Shown: positions 10,770 to 22,699, counted from the first letter of the stretch. The stretch is 64,000 bases of DNA from Geosiphon pyriformis (GCA_016748015.1 JAAOMT010000697.1:665145-729144), one strand, 5' to 3'. Notes: generated from the letters alone by a model not told the origin. Numbers and translations are program-made.

Positions 10770-13700
10770 CAGTTCAACCACTACTTAAAATTATAAAACC
10801 ATACAAGATTTTATATTAAGTATAACTTATGTTTTTTCTATATATAACCAGCTATTCAGGCCAATTAAAACAGTATTATACATCTAAACTATTTACAACA
10901 AGAAAATTATACAAAAAACCAAAATATACACTAAACAAATATAAATATAAACCAAAACAAATATGAATATCTAACTTAAAACCAAAATTATAAATCATTT
11001 TAAGAAACTATATAAATCTCAAACCAGATACTGCTGAAATTACAGACTTATTATGTGGCAAAAAATTATGTTTTTTATAATATACTTTTTGTTTGGCAGT
11101 TGGCAACCATATAATAGATTTATAATTCTTAACAAAACTTCAAACCAAATTAATGACCAACAACACATTATCAGATCTGCCATTTAATAAGTATACTATG
11201 TTTATTATTTACTCTTTTATCATAAAGCCTTTGGCCAGCAACATATATAAACAATTAGAAGATTTAGTTTTACACAAAACGAAATTACTACACTATTAAT
11301 AGTATAGATACTTAATAAATTAGTTTAACTTTCAATAGTCTTTAAAATCAGATCCAACTTGACACAATTATTGTAAATACAAGAAAATATATGGTCAAAA
11401 TTTTTAATTAATTCATATTAAATACATAATACATTAAAATAATTCAAATAATATAATCTTTTTTTTTGGTTATAGACAACTGGCAATGTAAAGTTTTTAT
11501 AAAGTAAGACTAAAGTATTATAGAAGCTAAATTAGTAAAATTTGAACAAACTTGACTATTAAAATACTATATATCAAAAATTTTATACATATTAATTAGA
11601 TTACACAAAGACTTGTCTATAGCATTATTGACATATTTGGAATTCCAACCAACAAAACTGACTGTTTTAAAAAAATACTTAACAAAATATTGGGCATTCT
11701 TAGAGACAAATCTGTTTTTAACAACAAAAAAGTAACATAATATTCTAACAAGCAGCATAAAATTAGACATAGTAATAGTATCAACAAAAAAATTAACTTG
11801 TTTATTGCCAATAACCCCAAAATAACCATTGATCTTGTTCTAATTGATTAATAAATTTTTTAACATAATAATATAACAATATATTTTTTTTCTATTCAGC
11901 ATTTATTATAAAAATCAGAATTGATATTTTTTCTAATTGAGATATTCATATTCAATAACATCTGACTATTTATAAATAATACAATTGAGTTAAACATAAA
12001 AACACATTTCAAAACAAAAATAATAGTCTGCAGTTTTTCCAAAGTTAAAGAAAGCAAACTGTTTACTCTAATTTCTATATTTATGTCAATGTCCAAAAAG
12101 TAGACAATAACACCACCATAAGCATTTATAAATCTCAAACTTTTGACCAAACCATTCATATAAACAATTATACTATTAAATTTACTTTTTGAAAAATACT
12201 TACAAATAAAATCAAATTCATCTAAACATCAAACAAGAGTGAAATAAGAAGCCAGAACACTATTACTATTTAGACCACTACTCTTAATAAACTTGACCAG
12301 TAAACTAAACCAACTAGAAACCAGATTTCTAAAATCCAGTTTTTTTTTACTTGTAAAATATACTTTATATAAAACACATATTATGATGATTTAAAAACTG
12401 GTTTGTAGAAATAATACCAAATCTCTTTAGCAAATTTATTATACTTAAATACTGTTCCAAGTCTAAAACATTTGCAATAGTAATACTATTACCAACTAAA
12501 AAACATTAGACAAATTATTGCCCAAAGATAACTTACATAATATTAAAATATTAATCATATTAGTTAGAAAACAGTTTATGAGATTAATTAACAATTTAGT
12601 TAAAAAGCAAAAAAGTTGCTAAAACATTCAATTAATTGTCTGCAGATCTATAGCTTTGTGTTCAAATAATCTGCTAAGAATGTTTTTTGAGTTAACAAAA
12701 ACTATTAAATTTGTCAAAAAATTTTTGGTTTGTAATTGTTTAAATAATTTTAAATCATATAATTCAAAATAGATAATGACTTTATTGAGGAAATTTTTAA
12801 ATAAATTGGTCTTAAGTTTGAGTTTTTTTTAATAATCTGTTCTACTTTTTACATATACTTACTAAAATATAACTAAATTGTAATTTGTAGCCAATTATTG
12901 ATTACAGAACAACTAAGATTATATAAAGAAACTACTTGTTAAATACAATCTTTTTCAAAACCAGATTTGTAAAAAACTTAACATCTAAGTGAGCCTTAAT
13001 AAAACTTGGTTTGGAAAAACTGTCTGTAGACAAAAAAATGTATAAGTATCTATGCAATTCACTCTTTCTAGCTATTAAAATGTCTAATTTACTTATTACT
13101 AAACAAGAAATTTTTACTTTTTAATTAATAAGTATGACAACCATTTTATTTATATTTATTAAAATATTATTAATTTGAAAAAATTTGCTAACTATATTCA
13201 AAATATACTGAGTAGTGACCATGTCATTCCCAACCCAAATTGTGTTATTTACAAAAATCTTTGCTGTCAGAAAAGATATTATGTTACTTTTGAAATTTCA
13301 CTTATCAATCTGTGTAAAAATTTTTAAATCTAATTTGCAGTCATATAAACTGTTATGTTTCTTAATTTTACAGAGCAAAAAGTCATAAAAAATTCTTTAT
13401 AATAGAGACAAAAATACTTTACTCTAATTTAGTTTATTGTAAACAGTATACCTCTCTATAAGTCCAAAATCTGTCATTACTTGATTGATTTAATTATTGT
13501 GTATACTCTCAAAAAATGTAATAAAACAAAGACACATTTTAATTCTAATCAAACTGTTTTTTAAATAATATTACTTAACAGAATTATATGTTTTATATAT
13601 GTCCTAAAAAACTAGTCACAGCTTTCTGTTCTTTTTTAATACATCTTTGATAATAGAATCAACAACAAAAATGGGAGTTTAAGTAAATATGTCTTTCAAA

Positions 13701-15529
13701 ACTGAGAAATTATTATTATGCAAGATGTTAAAATTACTACAGACTAAAAAAATCCTATCTGAAAAAATCTTAAATAAAACTTTTTGAACAAAATTATTGG
13801 TTTAGTATTTGTAAAAGTTTTTTTTTAATCAAATGACTTTGGTATTATAGAAACTTAAGCTTTTTTCTATTATATAGAAACCATATCTAATGTTAAGCAC
13901 ATATTGAAAATATTTAATAAACTATTCAAAACTTGCACATTACTATATTTCTAAAGCTTATTAGAGATACCAAAGAAACTAACAGCTTTTTTATTAGATA
14001 AATCCTTGACAACTTGCAAAAATTCATCAAACTTAATATTGTATATTACTTTTAAGAAAACATTATTATCAACATAATTTAGAGGAACATATTGTTTAAA
14101 CTATTTATTAGGCAAAACATTAGACATTACACATTTTTTTATTCATTTTTTTATAATTATGTCAATCATAAACTTGACTTCATACAGCTCTAAAATCAAA
14201 TTATTATTAACTACCAGATAATTAAATACTACTTTTTGAAATGGCTAATTCAAAATACTTCTGATTATTTTTTTTTTATTAGAACAGAAAGTTTTTATAC
14301 ACTTATTAATAGTTTTTTTAATGAGAACATTTTAGACAATTTTGAATTCATAATATTTGAATTTATGATATACTTTCTTAATTTTTAACAGATTATATAA
14401 AATTTTCTTTAAACTTACATTATTTTCAATTATGATATGTAATTTGAATGTTTTTTTTTTATCAATTTTAGTTTACATATTAATAAAATGAACAGTATTT
14501 AAATCTTGATTTGAACTTAAATCTTTTATAATTTTGGCCACTAATAACTTTAGCTTAAAAAACTTAGATAATTACTTATTTTTTGAACATTCAAACTTGT
14601 TAAACCAAAGTCTAAAAAACATTTTATTAGCAAAACTCACTATTATTTTCTTCAAAATTTTTTACATAGTATCCAAATTACCACAATATTTTGTACTATT
14701 AAATTCAACTATTTTTTTTAAGAAATTGTTTAATGAGCATTTTTTGAATTATAATTATTTACTAATTTTAACTTTCTTAATTTTGAATTTCTATTTATTC
14801 TTATTAGTCTGTTTATAATCATTATTAAGACAAACATTTAAAAGACTACTCAAGTTGACTGTAACTAAAACTGTCTTATAATTGGTATCAAAAAACTTAG
14901 ACACAATGTTAATCTTATAACAATAACCACAAACACCAGATTTTGGTTTACAAAAATAAAATCAATAATCTTTTTAACACTTTTAAAATTATTTTAAATA
15001 AGAGTTTTGGCTAATGAATGTTTATTAAATAAGTTAACTAAGTCTAAATCCACACAAAACCTAAAACTTGCACTTTTTTTTGAGCTGTTTTTATTGAAAT
15101 TCCCATTTAATACCACAAAAATACTAGAATTAACAGTCTTAGCAATAAAAAATTTAATTTTCAATTCTTAATCAAATTTAGCTTTAGCAAAAACACTTGC
15201 ATACAAGTCCAAAATCATAATTGATACTTTATTCTTAAACAAAAGTTGCTGTTACTAAAAGATTTTTACATTTTTCAATACAAAAATTACAATATATACA
15301 ATAGAAATTAACATTAAAAACCAATAGAAATAAACAATTAATACATGTAATTTAATAACAACAAACTTTGTTATGCTTCAAAATTCTTATACACTCTTAT
15401 TAGAACAATCTAATATTTCAGATTTATAATTAATAGTTAAAAATAGTTATCAAAAAATGTAATTAATTGATCTACTTATGATTATGTTGATCATAATTAT
15501 AATTGGTATTATTAATTTATAATCAATGT
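10770..15529 (-). pseudogene. LINE-3: decayed non-LTR retrotransposon, endonuclease/RT/RNase H part
   Basis: Old minus-strand copy of the same LINE type as at 41.65 kb, riddled with stops. Read from high to low coordinates: an AP-endonuclease segment around 15240-14880, with ..VVLNGNFNKNSS.. where an active enzyme has GDFN; reverse transcriptase with the catalytic FVDD changed to FVNN (about 13210-13250); RNase H (12159-11896, INIEIRVNSLLSLTLEKLQ) that aligns to the RNase H of the 44.4-kb copy; and a 3' UTR at about 10890-10770 homologous to the tails at 45905-46025 and 48855-48975. AT content is much higher than in the 41.65-kb copy, consistent with greater age. Its ORF1 half lies at 39293-40830, separated by nested Ty3 elements. 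Confidence 0.8.
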
Positions 15530-16504
15530 TGTTACTAGAAGTTTTTGGTCTCTTTTTTTGAATGTAGTTACTGTTTGTCTGTTGTTAATTTCACGTTTTC
15601 TGAAAGCAATTAAACCTCCAATAACTGAATTTATCTTTAAATTATTTTTTATAATTTGAACTGCTGAGCTTATGAGTGGAATAGCCAATTCCATGCCAAT
15701 TACTTTATGTAGTTATGTTGTGGTAAATGTCAATTCTTTTCCAGGAATTGCTCATTTAGAAGCTTACTAAAAAATGTGTAGTTACTTTGCTGTGAAAGTC
15801 AACTCTTCTACAGGAATTTTGTCTATAGGCTATCCTAATGATTATAATAAGAAAAGGAAAGAAAAATAAAAGAAATACAAAAGAAATAGAATTTTTATCA
15901 AGGGAAACGTTTTCTATTCAGACCTGGAGTCACTAACAGTTTATTGAAATTGGTAGCTAATCAATTTCAAAACATTAGTTGTGTTGAGGGAATTTCAAGT
16001 GTAATAATTTTAAGGATTTGTTTTTCGAATATTTAATTTTTATTTGAATATATAAAAGGTGATTTGTTTTAATTAAGATATCTAAAGTAGGATGCTATAG
16101 TAAGATACTATAAGAAGATATATTTTTTTGAAGAGAGAAGCTCTTTTTTTATACAACTTGTTATAGTACTAGTCTTTGAACTTGTACTTTTTTCTTTGCT
16201 ATAATTTGGGTAAACTAAAAATACATTTCAGCAAACTACAAATTATTTCACTGAACTATTGATTATTTCAGCCAATTTTCATTAATTTCGGCGAATTTTG
16301 ACTATGTTAAATGGTTCAAAGTATTGTGTAATTTGATTATCTTAATTTCTATGGTACAAATCAGATTATTGATTGAGTAATGATATTTGATAATTGATTA
16401 AATAATAAGTAATATTCAAAATAATAATAATAATATGCTAATTAATAATAGGAATTATGAGGGTAATTTCATGCTAATTAATAGTTAAAATTCTACTGGT
16501 AACA
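15530..16504 (-). mobile_element. LTR of Ty3 family B (3' LTR of minus-strand remnant)
   Basis: 975 bp, the reverse complement of the LTR at 57151-58128. On this strand it starts TGTTAC (15530) and ends GTAACA (16504). It contains the TTGCCGAAAT-type repeats, now partly decayed, and the block that is duplicated at 57720-58090. It joins directly to the family-B post-integrase ORF. Confidence 0.88.
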
Positions 16505-16985
16505 TAATCTCCTCCTCAAGACTGAACTCCATCAAAATCCAAGCACTATCTGTAATATCAAGGTAATAGTCCAATATAATTGAAGTAATTTGGTCTGAAA
16601 ATTGTTGAAATTTTAGTTCTGTGAGCTTTCCAATGTATTGAATCTTCATTGAATAGAGTATTAGATTTTGTAAGACGTTTTCACAAGTATTGAATAGATC
16701 ATAGAGTCTAAATACTGCTCTAAGTTTGTAGCAAGTGTTTGTTGGTTCGGCTGCTGTCTTGAATTTATTGTGAATTTGTCTTTGTATAGCCTTAGGAGTA
16801 ATGTTGATTGTTTCAAGTTCCAGTTTTCGTTTATAAAGTGTTTTTCTAATATGAAAATATCTATATATAAGAATATGTTCATTGTTCTGTTTATTAAGAA
16901 ATAGTAGAAGTTTTTGTTGAATTGTGGTATTTGGTGGAATGTCCATAAGAGCAATTAAAAGGTTTTCTTTTAGTGCTTGCTTCAA
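16485..16985 (-). CDS. Family-B post-integrase ORF (ORF3), unknown function
   Basis: 166 codons open, between integrase and the 3' LTR, the env position of a retrovirus, but no signal peptide or membrane segment is visible. The product is alpha-helical in character and Lys/Gln/Leu-rich. Its C-terminal part (LRAVFRLYDLFN.. then KFQQFSDQITSIILD) resembles the ORF3 of family A (ARAIYWLYMRFQN.., QFEELQTKITQVILE), so I regard them as homologous. The last codons and the TAA stop lie inside the LTR (16485-16504). The 5' part upstream of 16985 continues in other frames and is decayed. No known family recognised. Confidence 0.55.
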   Translation of the reverse strand: MKQALKENLLIALMDIPPNTTIQQKLLLFLNKQNNEHILIYRYFHIRKTLYKRKLELETINITPKAIQRQIHNKFKTAAEPTNTCYKLRAVFRLYDLFNTCENVLQNLILYSMKIQYIGKLTELKFQQFSDQITSIILDYYLDITDSAWILMEFSLEEEIMLPVEF

Positions 16986-17399
16986 AAGTTCTGGTAATCT
17001 ATTTTCAGAGTGATCTCTTGTTTTTCTTCTATAAGAGTGATAGTTCTAAGAATTATTTACTACTGGGACTGTGGTTTCTTTCTGAATATAATTAATTTGA
17101 CTTCTATTAATTATTATGGATAGATCAGAAAGTGTTTTTAAGACTAACATTAATTTTTGGAATATTTGTTGAATATTTTAAAGAATAATCATGATAAAAA
17201 AATTGACTAATAATAATAAAAAAAAGAATAAAAAAATTTATTTTTGGGTATAGGATTTTTATTTGTTTTTGGGTTTGAGTGTTTTTTGTAATTATTTACT
17301 ATTTTTGTTTTTATGTTTTGTGTCTTTAGAAGAGATTATTATAAAAATGTTAAATTAAGTATTCAAGTTTAATTGTTGTTCTATTATAACTATTGGTTC

Positions 17400-18510
17400 T
17401 AAATTTCAGGAAATATCTTCAGGTTTAATTAAAGGAGAATATATACCAATTTGTGAAATTAATGGTTCAGGATTGTTTCTGAAATAGTAGTGTTTCAATC
17501 TATCTCCATGTGCAACTTTTGCTAGTACTTTGTCATCAAGTCTTAACTTGTATAATTCATTGTCTAAAATTTTGTGAATATAAAATAGTCCATCTCATTT
17601 ATGTTCAAATTTTCTATTTCATTGTTTTTCAGCCTTAGTTCTGTGTAAGAAAACTTTATTTCCAACTTTAAATTTGTTGGTAATTGGTGGCAGTTTGTTG
17701 TCATGTCTTTCTTTTTGTAGGGCTTGGAAGCGTTTAATATAAGTGGCTGCTATGTGTCTCTTTACTTCCAATGTACTAAGAAGAGTATAGGCTCTTTTTT
17801 GGAGTGTTTTTTGGAAGTTTTTTTCATTAATTGGTTGCACTGAATGTTTTTCACTGTGAAATTAATTGGTAATATTGCTGTTCTTCTATAAGTAAGATCA
17901 AATGATGTGTGTTTTATAGTATCTTGTTTTAGTGTTTTGTATACTAGTAACACTGATGGAATAAAGATATTCCATTCTTGCTCAAAATCTGTTGAGACTT
18001 TGGCTAAAGATTCACACAATGTTCTGTTAAAATGTTCTATAAATCTATTTGTGTAGGGGTGATAAGGTAATGATAAAAATCTTTTGATATTAAATCGTTC
18101 ACAAATTTTTTGTATCAAATTGTTCACAAAATGTGTTCCTTGGTCAGATAAGAGTTCAATTGGGCATCCATGTTTATAAATAATGTCTTCATAGATGAAA
18201 TTTGCTATTGATTTTGCATTTGTTCTTTGGATGACTCTAGCTTCAAGCCATTTGGTAAGATAATCTACTGCAACTACAATATAACAATTTTCTTGGATTG
18301 TAATAGGTAATGGTCTGACTAAATCAATTTCAACTCTGTTAAAAAATTGTCCAACTTTGATTGGATTTAAAGGTTTTGTGAGGTGAGTTCCTTCTTTTTT
18401 TTGATAACTATTACAAGATTCTACATATTGTCAAATGTTTTTTTGCATATGAGGCCAAAAATAATGTTCAAGAGTTTTTTGAATTGTTCTATTTCTTCCC
18501 AAGTATGCTG
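17400..18510 (-). pseudogene. Family-B Ty3 integrase, decayed
   Basis: Integrase inserts the cDNA into the genome. Visible on the minus strand: a zinc-binding HHCC remnant (..ESCNSYQKKEG.., second Cys lost), the catalytic core with ..EIDLVRPL.. and ..LLSDQGTHFVN.. supplying two of the acidic residues and ..RFIEHFNRTLCE.. supplying the Glu, then a C-terminal KVGNKVFLHRTKAEKQ and DRLK(H)YY segment. Several stops and frameshifts interrupt it (open pieces 18127-17762 and 17840-17619). It is followed by ORF3 and the LTR, as in a normal Ty3 3' half. Confidence 0.8.
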
Positions 18511-18779
18511 AAAAAAAATCTGTGTATATGTTGTATAGAATTGGTTTTTTTATTCTCTTGTATTAATCTGAATAGTTGGTTTGAGTTTCTGTGATTTTTA
18601 TAATAGATTTTGTTGTGATGTATGAAATATTGTTTGGATTGGTGTTGTAATCAATGTTTTTCACTTGAAAACCAATTTTTTGATATAATAAAAGTTTCCA
18701 AATAGTTTTTAAGATTGTTGTAATTTCTGGAATCCATTGTTGTTTTGTTGTTTTGTTGGTAGTAGTAAGTTGTAGTGAA

Positions 18780-18908
18780 TTTGTTGGTGATATTAATCTT
18801 GTCTTATTCTTGAGAGACTATTCACATTAGTGTGTAGTTTTCTTGGTTTGTGGTATACAATATATTTGTAGTCTGTTAGGAAGTTATTCCATTAAAACTG
18901 TTTGGCAC
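18780..18908 (-). pseudogene. Family-B RNase H C-terminal end
   Basis: The minus-strand translation ends ..DYKYIVYHKPRK..NVNSLSRIRQ, the usual end of Ty3 RNase H (family form Y-x-P-G-K-x-N-x-x-A-D-x-L-S-R). It is cut off at 18908 by the family-A LTR. The 18510-18780 linker to integrase is poorly conserved. Confidence 0.6.
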
Positions 18909-19564
18909 TATTACTCATAGAATATAGGAAGTATATTAGCATATAAATTAGCCAATCAGAAGTAGCCATAGTAAATGTGGAATTTCAGGATTCCTCTTAA
19001 GAGAAATCGCAGAATTCTAAGAATTTCAGGATTTTCATACAAGAAATCACAGGATTCCAGAATTTCAGAATTCTTCTTAAAAAGAATTACAGGATTCCAG
19101 GAATTCCAGGATTCCTGGTGTAAAAAATTGAGAAATTAAGGAATCTCAATTATGTATATATAACAGTAGTGCTAGAAGTAGAAAGAACAGAATCTTTTAG
19201 TTAAAGACTTTTCAGTTTAGATCTGATCTAAGCAACCTTCTATTTCCAAATATCAATAAATAATTATTCATTATCTCAATTCACTTTCCACTATCAATAC
19301 TTTATGTTAATAGTAATTGATACTTAACCACACTGGAACAATAACTCTTGATCATAACTATTAATAGAATACTAACTTGTATGCTTTTGTTTATTTCTTT
19401 ATCTTTTTTTATTTTCTTTATTTCTTTTGTATTTCTTGTTGGTTGACTAATTGATTAAGGATTAAAGTGCTGAGTTATAGATGTCATAGGAACTGGTAAA
19501 AGACCCATGAAACAAGGGTAGAACACTCATAGATTTGAAAATAGCTTATCAGGAGGATTATCAG
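18909..19564 (+). mobile_element. Element 2, 5' LTR, left part
   Basis: First 656 bp of a family-A LTR, starting TATTACTC (decayed TGTTACTC). It breaks off at 19564 and resumes at 29819-30035; together 873 bp, against 871 for the 3' LTR at 38422-39292. Contains the GAATTCCAGGATT-type repeats (about 18985-19110), a TATGTATATATA box near 19151 and an ATCAATAAATAATTATT signal near 19255. Element A is inserted at the break. Confidence 0.88.
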
Positions 19565-19813
19565 TATTACTCATAAAATATAGGAAATATAGTATTATTA
19601 GTCAGTAGATATTAGCCAATTAGATGTAGATATAGTAAATGTGGAATTCCAAGATTCCTCTCAGAGGAATTGCAGGATTCCAGGAATTTCAGAATTCTTT
19701 AACAAGGAATTGCAGGATTCTAGAATTCCAGGATTTCTCTCATCAAAAATCGCAGGATTCCAAAAATTCCAGGATTCCTGTCACAAGGAATTAAGGAATT
19801 GAGGAATCTCAAA

Positions 19814-19826
19814 TATGTATATATAG
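19814..19826 (+). promoter_or_regulatory. TATA box in the LTR
   Basis: TATGTATATATAG just downstream of the U3 repeats. The same box occurs at the equivalent place in the other family-A LTRs (for example near 19151, 29194, 38666, 52497 and 58876). Position and conservation make it the likely Pol II TATA element. Confidence 0.7.
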
Positions 19827-19895
19827 CAGTAGCATTAAAAGCAGAAAAGACAGAATTGACATCAAGAATTCTTAGCTTAGTTACCATAATCTTCA

Positions 19896-19909
19896 AATAA
19901 ATAATTATT
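19896..19909 (+). promoter_or_regulatory. Putative polyadenylation signal in the LTR
   Basis: AATAAATAATTATT, about 80 nt after the TATA box and conserved between LTR copies. As the LTR acts both as promoter and terminator, an AATAAA-like signal here is expected; assignment is by position only. Confidence 0.45.
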
Positions 19910-19931
19910 CACCATATTAAACTTATTTTTC

Positions 19932-19956
19932 ACTATCAACACTTCATGTTGATAGT
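19932..19956 (+). repeat. Inverted repeat with 5-nt loop in the LTR
   Basis: Ten-bp arms ACTATCAACA and TGTTGATAGT around loop CTTCA. The same structure occurs in all the family-A LTRs; in two of them the loop is the reverse complement (TGAAG). Confidence 0.9.
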
Positions 19957-20437
19957 AATTGATACTTAACCACACTGGAACAATAGCTCTTGATTATGGC
20001 TATTGACAAAATACTAACTTGCAAATCACCTTGGCTTATTTTTTATTTTTTTTTTTATCTTTTTTTATATTTTTTTACTTCTTTATTTTCTGTAATTTTG
20101 TTATTGTGCACTAACCAATTGATTAAAAGTGCTGATTACTAATGTCAAGGATTGCTTGGTAAAAGACCCCTGCAAGTGGGTAGAACACATACAGAAAATA
20201 TGGATTACTTACCAGAGGATTGCTGGCCACCAAGCCGAAAAAAAAATTGACAGACTTGCGAGTCTGAGAAGTTATAGATAAAACAACTATTGAATCTCTG
20301 TCTATTATACAAAGAACTCATTTGGAAAACCTTCAGATACCAACCATTTAAAGATATTATCAACAACACAAGTAGTTTTGAGCACTAAGTTACGGGTTTG
20401 ATATTTGACCTGAGACCCCAAATAATTACTTGTAACA

Positions 20438-20483
20438 TTTGGTGCTTTCTGTGAGGTATAATCCTATAGAGAACCAGCACCAA
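20438..20483 (+). promoter_or_regulatory. Primer-binding region forming a hairpin
   Basis: Directly after the LTR: TTGGTGCT at 20439-20446 is the usual place of a primer-binding site (TGG complementary to a tRNA CCA end). It is matched perfectly by AGCACCAA at 20476-20483, with a second inner stem (CTGTG with TATAG, two G-U pairs) around the conserved loop GGTATAATC. The same fold is present in elements 2, 3 and 4 with paired base changes. The tRNA that would match was not identified. Confidence 0.75.
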
Positions 20484-20499
20484 CAAACACCATCCAAAA

Positions 20500-21180
20500 A
20501 TGGCAGAATCAAAAAATATAGGAGCAAACTATTTAGGATTTACAAAATCCTTATTTCAATACTATTGTCAACATTTGGGATTAAACCCCAATCATATATC
20601 TGCCAAATCAGCCTTTAATTTCTATGTTAATAAAAAGATTTTCTTTTTGTTAGGAACACTAGTAAATACAGAATCAGCAAGGGAAACTTTCTACAGAAAA
20701 TTAATTCAAAACACCAACCTACTAACAAATCATAATTTTGCATCTATTATTACTGAGATTAACAAAGAAATTAAACATCACACCCAACAAAGATATCTAA
20801 TTACATATGCTAGCAAAGGCAAAGGAAAACTACAAACACCAGCAGTAACTCCCAGAAAAATACAACTAGCTACTTGAAAGAAGACAAGGGTTGAATTACC
20901 AACCAATCCATCTTATCACTATACACCCAGAAGCATCATCAACATTTTATCAACAGGCACGTCCACATCAAATGCGACATCAGCATTTGGACAATTCCCA
21001 TTCTAAAGTAACCAAAGAAAAACAGAATTATTAAGACCATACAGTGAATACTTCGAAGGATTTAAATCACGATTACCAACGCTCTTAGGAATTTGATCAC
21101 TGCTGTCTCAACCAGACTTTGAAACCACTACCCCATGAGAACTATCTGAAGAAAAAGAGGAAGAAGAATCGGAAGATTAA
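20500..21180 (+). pseudogene. Element A gag N-terminal part
   Basis: Starts with ATG (MAESKNIGANYLGF) and is open to a TGA at 20875 (copy 2 has Trp there), then continues in frame with more stops to 21180. Homologous to the uninterrupted 197-codon ORF of element 4 (59559-60152). Mostly helical and polar; no named domain. Ends in an acidic Glu-rich stretch before the capsid region. Confidence 0.7.
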
Positions 21181-21204
21181 GAATTTATTTACCAGAACCT
21201 GATT

Positions 21205-22500
21205 ATGGAAAGCCTGGAAATAGAAACACCAAATTTTCAAACTCAGCAAAATCTAAATCTAGAAAATTCAGAAATTGAAACTTCGAATATTCAACTACTG
21301 CCAAATCAGAACAATCAGAACTCCAATCTAATTAATCAACTGGACTTATCTCCCATTATTGTCATTAATCTACCACCAGTTGAACCGATTGGCCAGCCAC
21401 TACAACAACCACACCAGCAGATTCAACAACCACTAGTACCACTTCAACAACCACTTCAACCCAACTTAGATCCAATGGCATACGCACCAATAGCCAAACT
21501 TGAGAAATTCACTGGTGAAGAGGACGATGCTTAAGCCTGGATCAATGACATCACCAAAGCAATCACCACCAATAACTAGAATGATACTAGAACCATGCAA
21601 GTCATTCTCTATTTTCTTAAAGACACGGCAGACTCTTGGTATCACAGTTTAGCCCAGAAACCTCAAAACTTTAATGCCTTCAAATTAAAATTTTTGAGGT
21701 ATTTTAGTAATAACAACAGCATCAACTGCTTGGCAAGTACTTTCACTACTATCAAACAAAAAGACACAAAAGCAGTCACCACTTACTTGAGATGCTTCCA
21801 TAGAAATCTGTGCCAAATTCAGGCAATCCAAGCTGACTACTTTATAGCACCACAGATCTTGAACCAATTCATCCAAGGATTATGCAGTAGCATTTTTTAG
21901 TAAGTATGTCCAATACATCCAGTTGATCTCCCAACCGCTATGACTCATGCCAGAGATTTTGAAGCTGCCAAGTTAGAAGCTAGCCACGCCCAAGCTGTGA
22001 ATTTAGTAATGAACAGATCATCTAACCTGGATTTCAAGCTAAAACAATTCAGTGACAACATCAATCAGAAATTAGAGAGCTACTTAGTTGACAATTGTGT
22101 AATTTATCAGCCACTCCAATGATGTAATGATTTAGGAAATGCAAATTGTTTTCAGAATCAATCATGTTTAAGATCATCCATTAATCAGTCACGACAGCCA
22201 GAAATGTGTGTCTGCTACAACTGTGATAAACAAAGGCATATTAGAACAAACTGCCATACTTATAGCAACACACGATTGGAAAATCATTATCGAAACCCCG
22301 ATTGCTGGTTTCAGACTTCAAATTACCAATCCAATCAAGAGCAATATCAAAACACTTACCTGTCTATGACGCAGCAACCAATTTATCAGCCAACAATATA
22401 TCAACTACCAATTTATTAGCTGCAGCCACCAAAAATTTATTAATCACAGCCACAAGTTATTTATTAGCCACAGCCTCCAGTAATCTATCAACCCCAACAA
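21205..22500 (+). pseudogene. Element A gag: capsid-like domain, zinc knuckle, YQP-rich tail
   Basis: Structural protein of the retrotransposon particle. Order: Gln/Pro-rich linker (21400-21470), AYAPIAKLEKFTGEED, then the retrotransposon gag (capsid) domain with WYHSLAQKPQNFNAFK and FTTIKQKDTKAVTTYL (21600-21900), a helix-rich segment, a zinc knuckle CYNCDKQRHIRTNC (22213-22254; the usual Gly is changed), and a tail of IYQP/IYQL repeats. In-frame stops replace Gln (TAA at 21532, TAG TAA at 21898) and Trp (TAG at 21578). Confidence 0.85.
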
Positions 22501-22699
22501 GTTCAAACGCCGCACCAAAACTTAGCTACAATGACGTCAGAAAACCTGAGATCCAGAATCACTCAAAACTGGAGATCAGCAATGGTTGTTTATCAACCAA
22601 TCCCTAGTTCATCAGACCAGTGATCAGAATTTCATCAGCAGAATTCGGGTATTGGTTCTACCCAAAACCCGAATTCCCAGAACTATTTAAGTCTCCTGG

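Larger units (their letters stand above)
19565..20437 (+). repeat. Element A, 5' LTR
   Basis: 873 bp, beginning TATTACTC (from TGTTACTC) and ending TTGTAACA, so the original ends are inverted TGTTAC/GTAACA. Contains the U3 GGATTCC/GGAATT repeats (about 19640-19800), a TATA box, an AATAAA-like signal and the 25-nt inverted repeat at 19932-19956. About 30 bp longer than the 3' LTR because of repeat-unit differences in U3. Confidence 0.93.

Noticed and set aside
14534-14818. 94-codon plus-strand ORF
   Set aside because: Opposite strand of the decayed LINE-3 coding region, hydrophobic string due to AT richness.
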